The notes below the pieces were generated by a model. The model was not told where the DNA came from and did not search any database. It saw only the letters and a program-made list of their open reading frames with translations. Shown in pieces: positions 22,953 to 32,500 of a DNA stretch of 64,000 nucleotides; the first letter of the stretch is position 1, and every line of letters starts with the position of its first letter. Both the position numbers and the translations under genes were made by a program. Source of the DNA: Topomyia yanbarensis (Eukaryota > Arthropoda > Insecta > Diptera > Culicidae); the NCBI RefSeq assembly GCF_030247195.1, contig NC_080672.1, positions 367,590,271 through 367,654,270 on the forward strand, in the 5' to 3' direction.

Positions 22953-23935
22953 GCATCTGAGCCGTCTGGAGGAACCCCTGCCGACTTGAGGAAGAACACC
23001 CGGCCTCCCTGTACATAATTCTTCTTGACGAAAGCCACCCGAGTCTACATCCTATGCCGTTGATCTCCCGATGCCTGAAACTGAAAGTGTATTTCACTTT
23101 ATTCCCTGCCATCTTTGTCCACCCTCCCTCCTTCCCTGATTCTTATACCCAGAAGTGTCACCCCTTAGCCCCCCCCCCCCCCTTCCACCAAATTGCTCAC
23201 CGAAGCATTTATCTCTTTCTGTCTCTTCTAGTTCTAAGTATTATATTAAAATGCCCAACTCTACTGCCACAAAAAATAACTCTAATTAATCTCCCCGAAT
23301 CTTCACTAAATTAAATCACGCCCTCTAGTTATTCCTAGTTTTAAGATAGTTATAAAAATTGTCCCCCTTAGTTAAAAAATATTTGCTTCAATAATCTCCC
23401 TGCTAAAAATGTCAAACCATATTGCCATAAAAAAAATTGACCCCCTTAATCTGACGAGAATTATATTACCCCCTAATGTATATGTATAGCTATAAATTCT
23501 CTTTAGTTTAATTTAAAAAATCAATGTGTAATCCCCTAGTTTTAAGTAATTTGAAATGTTAAACAAACCAAGATTGGCACCTTTAAGCTAACGCAAACCT
23601 GCCTTATCAAATAAACAAATTGAATAAAAAACTACAAGGGACAGCCCTATGGGGTTGTACGAATTGCAGACCTAGGACTGCAATACGTGAAATATTTAAT
23701 TTCTTATTACATTTGGATTAATAATTAATTAAACATTTCTTTCTACAGTTCACTTCATGAATCAAACCGTCTTGCTCATCAGGTCATTTTATTTACAATG
23801 AGCGATCGAATCCGATTAAAGAAAGCAGACAGAAAACTGCGATGGAAAACCGAACTAATATCTGGAACTGCTTTAAAAAGTTTTCTATTGTGTGCGGTAA
23901 ACAACCAGACCGATGCTTAAAAATCATATTTTAGA

Positions 23936-24059
23936 TAGAGGTGTGAGCCGCGCCGCCGATTTCAGGTAAAAATCGTCGACGCGCCGGCATCACGCCGATG
24001 TGCTTACTATTTTTACATGCAATCGTGGGCGCGGCGCGGCGGCGTGGCACACACCTCTA
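23936..24059. mobile_element. Tiny hAT-type MITE
   Basis: A 124 bp GC-rich element in AT-rich surroundings. Its ends TAGAGGTGTG and CACACCTCTA are perfect inverted repeats. The inverted match continues imperfectly through GCCGCGCCGCCG. Flanking 8-mers ATTTTAGA and GTTTTAGA differ at one base, matching the 8 bp target duplication expected for hAT elements. The TAGAGGTGTG terminus also fits hAT ends. There is no coding capacity. Confidence 0.75.
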
Positions 24060-24529
24060 GTTTTAGACAATACTGTCACAGTTCTTGTATAGGACAAGCT
24101 TTATAGTTTTATTTTGCCGTTATTGTAATTTTCCTAAAGTAAATGTAGCGAATGCAGTGGTCTTAATCATATATCGAAGCAAAACATATACAAGAATCTA
24201 AAATAGTTTTATGGATGGACTTAGATGCATTTTTTGCAGCGATTTTTTGAGTAACAGTGCATCCATTCATAAATAGGCTTTGTAGTACCTATGTATTGGT
24301 AGAATCAAAGTGGAATAGGTTGAATGGAAATGAATCTCGTTGAATCAATAAATTGATGAAACGTAAATAATAAACCTTCGTTGCACTTTTTTCTATCCAT
24401 TCGCCTGAATTTGTTGCAAAGAAAGTTTTCGTCTACTTAGAAAAACCGAAAGCTTTCGTTTCGTGCAACGAAAGCTCAGATTTCTATCATATATGCAACA
24501 CTTGGATATACCTACACATTTGCCTCAAA

Positions 24530-24660
24530 CAATAAACCCAAGCGAACGGTGTACCGTGCTTGAATCAAAAAGCTGTGCATCGTGTCCGTACACGATACGC
24601 ACCAAGCAAAATGAGTCAACGCTAGTGATGATGGGTGGTGCGAAAGAGACAACTAGTACC
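24530..24660 (+). repeat. Dispersed repeat, copy A
   Basis: Contains CCCAAGCGAACGGTGTAC, then TACGC-ACCAAGCAAAATGAGTCAACGCTAGTGATGATG and GAAAGAGA. The same series occurs at 54055-54165 with about 80-85% identity. The function and full length are unknown. Confidence 0.6.
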
Positions 24661-25698
24661 ACGACGCTAGCCTCTGCTACACTGGCTGTGGGAGCATGCA
24701 GCGCAGTGCTCTGCTCTGCCTGCTGTCCAAGAGGCAACTTTCCCAAATCCCAACCAAATCTGCTCTTTAAATAGTCGATGATGACGTCATTCATAGAAGC
24801 GTTGCGCGTTAGGTACATAAATCTGTCATGCCAGACTAGGGAAGCGCAGCCTTCTGTGTGCAAATGCGTGGTATTTTAACTATGTTGAACATTTTTTAAA
24901 ATTTTAATGCCATGATATCAAAAATCTTTAGGTTTATCTATTGGAATCTATTCTTAGAAGTATTTCTGAGCGATATGCGCAAAAAAATTGAAAATTTACC
25001 GTAAGATGGCTAAATTATAAGCGTTTAAATTGGACAATCTTTCGTTGCATACCATTTTTGTTGAATTTGCAAAGTGCACCCCCATATCGAAAACAAAGAC
25101 GTAGTCCTACGTCAAAAATGGGGTTCTTCGTTTAATGAAGTTTAATAAGCAGTCTACGTATTTTTTACAGGATATACGTGATTATCTAAGTGCTTTGGTA
25201 GGGAAATTCATATAACTTGTCTATGGTATGGATTTCTGCTCAACCTTTAATTCCAGAAAATGAAAGTTCGGACTTTCTTCGATTGAATTGGCGCGTTAGA
25301 CGGTTATATTTTCAATAAACCTATCGTTTGCGATGATTTTTTTGCATGTCCCGTCAGAGAACGCTCAATAGTTGACAAAATTCGAAAAAAAAGGACTGTT
25401 GCCGGAAAAGGAGAACTCGGCCGTTATTGTCCTGGCCGGTTGGAAAGAAATCTCTCCATTCTTCGACAACAGCAGCAGATCTACGACTAGCGTGCAGTGC
25501 AGTGAGGGGAGATATATTTTTTTTCTCCTTTGTTTTTTTTTGCACGAAAATCGAAACATCTGGGCCGCCCTGTCACCTAGGGCCTACCGGGCAGGTAAAA
25601 TATGATATCAAGTATTAGTAAAACTCCTTACTTATGCACAGAAAAAATAATTCCGCATACAAATTTGCCATACACCGGGGCTCACCCCAATCCATTAC

Positions 25699-25930
25699 CT
25701 CGTTGAACGGTTTGATCTTTGTGTGCATGATGAACGGAAACTTGCACAGTTCGCACGCATTCGTTTCCGACGCGGTGAGCCATTGCTGCAGGCAGGTTTG
25801 GTGCACGAACTTGAGACTGCCGGAACAGTAGCAGGGTGTGAGCAGCGGATTCAACGGGTCCGATTCGCAGTGACAAATGCGGCAAATGTCACCGCTGCTC
25901 TGCGATGCCTGGCTGCTGCTGGAACCGTAT
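25699..25930 (-). CDS. MARCH1/8-like E3 ligase, RING-CH exon
   Basis: This exon encodes the E2-binding RING-CH finger that transfers ubiquitin to membrane proteins. After the acceptor TTTTCGCTCTACAG the exon begins with the last base of a split codon, then [14 protein letters not shown]. The finger has the full C4HC3 set: [20 protein letters not shown] (C-X-C-X7-H-X2-C) and CELC. The conserved [25 protein letters not shown] and IKPFNE segments follow. It ends at a phase-0 GTAATG donor. The sequence is close to vertebrate MARCH1/8, and an insect ortholog of CG4080 is the most likely identity. The upstream exon or exons with the start codon were not found; they may lie beyond 25.93 kb in this window or outside it. 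Confidence 0.93.
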
Positions 25931-27439
25931 CTGTAGAGCGAAAACAGAAAAAATGGATGTTAGTAATAGATCGGGAGCATTTTTCATAGGTTTCAACGTA
26001 TGTTTGATATGCCAATTCTAATGAATTGAATTCATATCCAAAGTTATCGATTTTGGTAATTTGCGTCATAATAGATTTGTGAACCCATTCGTTTGAAAAT
26101 AAATAAATCGTTGCGGTAACATTAGCATATGATCAGCTGCATGGTAAATATTATTTTGTAAATTAACAGCAGTGTGCTAAGTAATTCTCACAGTACCTAT
26201 AATTATGTTTATTGCATCTTCGCCCAAAAATGTTATGTTTGAACACATTGCCAGCTTTCCAAAACTAAACAAAATAACAGCTTATTTGACTATGAAAGCA
26301 ATAAAAATCTATTCTGCCGAAGCGGAATGAAACGCAATTTATTATTTTTTGTAACAGCCAAGCTATCTGTAAGAAAATGAAAAACTAACCTAAAATTAGG
26401 TTTTCTTGACTGTCGGTTAGCTACGGCAACTTTAGATTTGTTATTGGAATGTATTTGAATTATTTGTATTGTAGTTATTTCGACATTTCCTTAAATATCG
26501 AATTTCAATATACTTTGCAGCAATTAAAGAAAAATTATATTCCTAGCCAAGTCAGCTGAATTGCCATTGCCCACCTCCGTTTCAACCAAAATCAAACCAA
26601 AATCAAACTAAACCCTGAATTACACTCGAATTTTCAAATGTCTAAACAAGAAGCTAACAACACCCCTCATAGGCTTATTTATCTTGAAAACATTCACGTC
26701 CTTGTCTCGTTTTAGCACCATAAACAGTGTAACGTATTGAATAGCAATTTCCACCGCTCCCATATGGACCACAGTATGCAGAGACTCGCTTCGGTCGTAA
26801 ATCTATATTTTCTATTATTTCCGAGTTACAGGCTCGAAGGAATAGCGGGAAAATCGATTTGACTGATTCGAGATTCAGAACACATAGGGGTGGTTTAAGT
26901 ATTTTTACGGAATCAAGCTGTCAGAATAATAGTGTAATAACTCAATCATCGCTAGGATCGTTTTTTGTTCGAATAATTAGGGTACAAATACACTCATCAC
27001 CTTACTACATTCGTGCTCAGAGGCAATTAAGGGGCAATGAGCGGCATAGCAAATGCATTCGGTATAGTTATATTCTACGTATGATAAGGATTAGCGGCGA
27101 CATCAGACACGACACGCGGAGTGCTCCGTGATAAACGTAATGTTGCACGCCCACAGATATGCGATGAAAATGCCAGCAGCGGCTTTCCTTCGATGCTTGA
27201 TTTGCGTTTGAGATTTATGATTTACTGACGATTGCGTGCGGGGGCGGGTCGTCGCTATCATGCACCACTACCGATTAAGGTCATAAATGTTTTCACAACA
27301 AGCCAATTCCTCGGCGCGTGTCCTGCAGTAAATACCAATTAGCTTTCGATTCAATTGTCATGATTCCGGTGTCTGGAGAAGATATCTTCTTTAGGATCAT
27401 TTTATGCGATCTACTGTATAGTTAATGTTATGATGGCTG
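25931..27439. other. Upstream MARCH intron; no gene seen
   Basis: By position this should be the next intron of the minus-strand MARCH-like gene. It is TE-poor and AT-rich. A short purine-rich GTGCGGGGGCGGGTCG patch lies at 27235-27252. I found no exon with a matching phase (two bases before the AG acceptor). Confidence 0.4.
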
Positions 27440-27930
27440 ATTTTGATTTAGCAAAGAAATTTGGCAGCCGAACGAAACCAACCGATTCCAGTTGTGGACC
27501 AAACTCTGGCCGATATCAATGTCGATGAAACGATAATTACCAGAACTTCTTCTTGGCTTAATTCGAGTTTCAATCCAGGACCCGCAGAATTCCCTTTGGT
27601 GCCTCTAAGAAGACACATCGACGTTTGGGCGACTCTGCTTCTGCTTGAGTTATCATATCAGTGGATTTTTTTCGTTTTTACTGGAACGTGTATCCAATCC
27701 ATAAAAAAGAAAAATGGCGAAACATCAATGACTATCGTGGAATAACTTTATTGGGCGCTCTCTCGAGCTGGTGATTATGGGACTACTTCAAGGTCAATGC
27801 AAGCAGTCGCTAATCCACGATTAATATGGTTTCACGCCTGAACAGCGACTAACCTGCCGAGTCTAGCAGCCTACATAACAGGGCGTATGGAATGACGCGC
27901 TCAAACTGATATTATTTACACCTATACGTC
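27440..27930 (+). pseudogene. Jockey-like RT fragment
   Basis: In one frame the sequence reads WNVYPIHKKEKWRNINDYRG, then ITLLGALSSW (about 27680-27770). This is the RT segment between the APGPDG and QHGF motifs of jockey LINEs (typically P-x-x-K-K-G-x-x-x-x-x-x-N-Y-R-G-I). The following 150 bases retain scraps of the next RT block. Stops and frameshifts are numerous. No ends were identified. Confidence 0.6.
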
Positions 27931-28164
27931 GTTTTTCATATAACAATAAGAGAAGCTGGGTGGGTAATGTCTGTGACTTAACCCGGATGTCGTGACTACA
28001 CTTGGGACTGTTCTTGCAAGTCTAATGATATTCAATGGAAACATAATTCTTTTCGGTCAGCAGAATGGTATGGATGTTAGGCAACACACCGTTCTGGGAA
28101 ACGTACAGCTGTTTGTCATTTCGAATGGCCAGTTATAGCTGACGGGGAAAAATCCTGTTTTTTT

Positions 28165-28345
28165 TGTTTACACTGACTGTGTTTCATGTCAGCTTCAATA
28201 TTTCGGCGGTGAGATATTCCATTACGGTTGCAAGCTAGAAGGATGCTCCGGCGTAGTAGCCCTTTCTCAGCAGACGGTGCATTCCACCGACAGGAAACTG
28301 GAAACCGACGCAAAACTAGCGGGATTTACCTCCTTTACCGCATCC
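28165..28345 (-). pseudogene. Histone H2A pseudogene, copy 1
   Basis: The minus strand gives GKGGKSR, then QFPVGGMHRLLRKGYYAGAS, then LATVMEYLTAEILKLT with stops between. This matches the H2A N-terminus and alpha1-alpha2 region, in order, with a deletion of the ERVGAG part and loss of everything after the alpha2 helix. The 5' flank (ATCCAGGCATAGCGAGCGTA) is shared with the second copy at 28780-29075, so the two arose by duplication including promoter-side DNA. Nonfunctional. Confidence 0.85.
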
Positions 28346-28779
28346 AGGCATAGCGAGCGTATGTGTGGTGTAGCCAACACGAAAGATGCCGCACTCGTAT
28401 ACGACCCCCGTACGAAGTCAAATGGGCTGGTCATCAAATGAAATCAGTTTATTTCCATCATCAAAGAGGAGGAACTTCGACCAAAAACTGTTCAAGATTT
28501 GCGGTTAGGTGTATGTAATTAGCAGGAACCAGTCACAAACGAGCTACGGTTGGGCGTTTCAAAATCGCTTTTTCTATATTCCATGTGAATGCATTTTTCC
28601 ATCCATCGGAAATAAAAAATCCTTATTTAATTGATATAGTAAGCTTGGTGGATGAGAAACTATTTCACTGGACGGATCATTAGACGATAAACTTTTTACT
28701 ATTTAGGGTGGAATTGCAAAATAATTGTCCAATGCTTAAAATGTAGAATAGTTAGAGAACGGGAGAAAATCCAATGAAT

Positions 28780-29075
28780 TCTTTATTGTAATAAAATAGT
28801 CCCCCTGACAAAGGCGGTTTTTTTTGTTGTTTCGGCCAGAAAGGCGATATTAAACAGTACTCCACTCAGGGCAATGTTCACGGCGGACAGCAATTTGAGT
28901 CCTGCCAGCTCCCATACTTCGGCGGTAAGATATGCTATCACTGCTGTCAGGTAGACGGGTGCTCCGGCATCGACACTTAGTTGCCCTTTCTCAGCAGACG
29001 GTGTATTCGACCGACAGGAAACTGGCGACCGATACGAACCGAGCGGGGTTTTGGTGTTCCCTTCATCTTTCCTCC
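28780..29075 (-). pseudogene. Histone H2A pseudogene, copy 2
   Basis: The minus strand reads [16 protein letters not shown], a frameshift, then AGAPVYLTAVIAYLTAEVWE. After a deletion of the docking-domain segment, KLLSAVNIALSGVLFNI corresponds to the H2A C-terminus KLLSGVTIAQGGVLPNI. The order, spacing and identity leave little doubt about the family. The internal deletion removes about 25 residues around NKKTRIIPRHLQLAI. I found no intact 3' stem-loop downstream. Confidence 0.9.
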
Positions 29076-29254
29076 TTACCGCGGCCAGACATATCGCGCG
29101 TATGTGTGGTGTAGCACGAGTGTAAAACTTGAATGAAGCCGCAGTCGCATACGATCTCCGATTATGTACTCGCTTCATTTTACGTTCGAAGCTGAAAGAG
29201 CCGGTCGTCGTACCAAGACAGTTTTCTTCCTTCGTCACACAGGTGGAGCTTCGA

Positions 29255-29480
29255 ACGAAAACCAGTCTGGCTCGTGTGGTCCGTTGAACGAATTGTACGG
29301 ACCAATCATGGCGTATATAATAACTGCTTTCACAAAATATACTATTTTGGTTATTTTCAATAATTGTATATTCAATTCGGAATTAGTTACAGAATTGTTT
29401 TCCAATCAAATAACGCAAACATCTAATTTGTTCATTCAGTACAACGCGAATCAAAACAATAACAGTTGGCGAAGGAAAGG
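29255..29480 (+). repeat. Histone-unit spacer relic, copy A
   Basis: Contains CGAACGAAAACCAGTCTGGC and AACGAATTGTACGGACCA, then CTGCTTTCACAAAAT and TTCATTCAGTACAA. The same series is present in inverse orientation at 36900-37145. Both copies adjoin histone pseudogenes, so they most likely descend from intergenic spacer of the histone repeat unit. Confidence 0.65.
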
Positions 29481-29524
29481 TTTTTTTCCATATGTATGCT
29501 TCTCTCCAGCCATCGAAAACAAAA

Positions 29525-32500
29525 AAACCTGTTTTAATCCACCTAGCGGTGCAATTGTGCCTTTCTCATTTCTCTAAACTATGGCACGGAGGCTTTTTAT
29601 GTTCAACATAATTGTGGAAATGTCCATTACATTCTTAGTACACTTTGCACTTATACACAATGGCATGCCAGCCACGAACTTGATGAGCTACGTGTCGACG
29701 GTGAAACACTTGAAACAAAAAAATATCATACTCCATTAGCCTAATCAGCATTAGATCAATGTTATCTGCTTGCTAACTCATTTTGTCATGCGAGGGTGGG
29801 TATGTGAGGAGGGCGAAAGTCCCATGAACGAACGACTCCCCAGCTTAAATTGGTATGCTTTGTAATATAGTGGTGGTTTAAAGATGATGGGGTTGAAAGG
29901 GAGGGGTATGAGGTGGTGGTCTGAGGGGTGATTTAAGGAGATTTTTAAAGGAGGGGAGTGAACAGTAGAGGGGGGTGTAACCCCTCTCCGTAAACCATCA
30001 ACTACGCCCCTTTTAAAATCCAGAAACCTTATGCGAGTCGAAAAAAAAATTTGGCCGGGATTAGGTTGACGTTTTTCAGAGTGATTGCATAACCTTTCTA
30101 TATGAGAAAGGCAAAAATGTGCAAAATCCAAAAAAATTAATCTTCGTCAAATTTTTTTTCGTGTTTGCATCAAATCTCGACGTTTTATGCACCTTGAATA
30201 CATTTAGCATCAAAAATAAAAATTCTATTTTTAATTTTTCCTATAGTTTTTATGAGAAATTTCTGTGTGGCCGCACTCTGAAACCCGTAATTCCGGAACC
30301 AGAATTCCGATCGATCCAAAATTCAATAGCAGCCGATGGGAAGGTTGCACCTTTCATTTGAGACTAAGTTTGGGCAAATCGGTCCAGCCATTATTTGACA
30401 CATACGCACATACATACACACACACATACACACACATACATACACACACACATACAGACTTTTTCCGATCTCGACGAACTGAGTCGAATGGGATATGACA
30501 CTCGGCCCTCTGGGCCGGGATTAGGTTGACGTTTTTCAGAGTGATTGCATAACCTTTCTATATGAGAAATGCAAAAACCTATTTTAATCCACCTAGCGGT
30601 GCAATTGTGCCTTTCTCAATCATGAATCACGAGAATGTGTGCGATGTTTATATTCATTAAAAGCTTTCAAATGCATATATTACATTTTATTATTATACAT
30701 CACATGACAACTATATACAGGAAAATAAATCATTAATCGAGTTCTAAAATTTTGCAAAAGAAAAAAACAGCCACGGTAATATTGAATTGAAAAAAGGTGC
30801 GAAATCGGCAGTCCCAAAAAGTCGATCTTAATAAAAAAAATTTCGAGATAACATAAAATCTCGACGTTTCATGCTTTTTAAAGATGTTTGGCATCAAAAA
30901 TACGAATTCGATTTCTGAAATTTCATGGGGTCTCCCCTTTGAAAAAAAAAATGAGTTCCGCCTTATATGGGAATTTCATATGTGACCGGACGATTTAGTC
31001 TATATTTCCGGAACCATATAAGCGATCCGTACGAAATTTTATACACATCTATGGGGATATTATAGCTATCATTTGGGACTAAGTTTGTGAAAATCGGCCC
31101 AAACATTTCCGGGAAACTGATGTGTTCGTAAATTTTGAAAGATGGCCGCTTTTCCCGGGCACTTCCGGAACCGTCTATGGTGGTCAATGTAGTCAACGAA
31201 AGTTTGGTTGGCCGTCGGTGACCTAGAACAGCAAATTTAAGTTGTTTGAGAGACATTTTAGCGAAATTTTTACCTTTTTTGCTTTCATCGGAGTATCGGT
31301 TTGAATCACAATTTGCTATGTGATCGCACGCCACAACCTATAACTCCGGAACCGGAAGTCGGATCGGGATGAAATTGAATAGCCATTTACGGGGACGCAA
31401 TACTTTTCATTTGAGGCCAAGTTCAGTCGAATCGGTCTAGCCATCTCCGAGAAACCGATGTGACTGTTATTCTGAATTTAGATACTTCCGCCGGGGCTTC
31501 CGGAACCGATGATGGTGGTCAATGTGGCCAAATAGACTTTGAATGGATGTTAGTGACCTAATACTACAAATCGAAGCAGTTGTGGTCATATTTTGGGAAA
31601 AAAATTCACCTTTATACATTCATTGCAGAATTGATTAAAATCGACATTTTCTGCGTGTTCGTACTCATCACCCTGTAATTCCGGAACCGGAAGTCGGATC
31701 CATTAGAAATTCAATAGCAGCCTATGGGAACGTTGCACCTTTCATTTGAAACTTTGTCAAAATCGGTTCAACCATCTCTGAGAAAAATGAGTGACATTTT
31801 TGGTAACATACACACACATACGCACATACACACATACATACACACACAGGGCCTCCGTTAAAAAGTCGGTTTTCAGACCAATTGCAATACCTTTCTATTG
31901 AGAAAGGCAAAAATTTCACCTTTTTACATTCATCGCAGAATTCGTTAGAATCGAGATTTACTGCGTGATCGTACGTATCACCCTGTAATTCAGGAACCAG
32001 AACTCGGATCCACACAAAATTCAACAGCAGCTGATGGACCTTCCATTTAAAATCAAGTTTGTCAAAATCGGTTCAGAAAATTGCGAGAAACCGATGTGGA
32101 CAAATCAACAAATTTTGTTTTGTAACCATACTCTTCAACTCGTAATCCGGGACAAGATGTCGGTTGAAAATCAAATTCAATAGCAACCTATGGGAATAGT
32201 ATACCTTTCATTTGAATCTTAGTTTGTAAAAATCGGTTCAGCCATCTCCAAAAAACCGATGTGGACATTTTGTTAACAAATCCGCACATACACACACACA
32301 TACATACATACATACATACATACATACATACATACATACATACATACATACATACATACACACATACATACACACAGATATTTTGCGATCTCGGCGAACT
32401 GAGTCGAATGTTATATGAGACTCGGCCCTCCGGGCCTCGGTTAGAAAGTCGGTTTTTGGAGCAATTGCGTAACCTTTCTATATGAGAAAGGCAAAAGAAT

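Noticed and set aside
28783..29577. Candidate novel protein genes near 29 kb
   Set aside because: The minus-strand frame is a histone H2A pseudogene, and the plus-strand frame is histone spacer plus the start of the long repeat.
32188..32485. Cys-Val/Tyr-Ile-His repeat frames
   Set aside because: Frames through the CA/TACA microsatellite of the long noncoding repeat; composition artefact.
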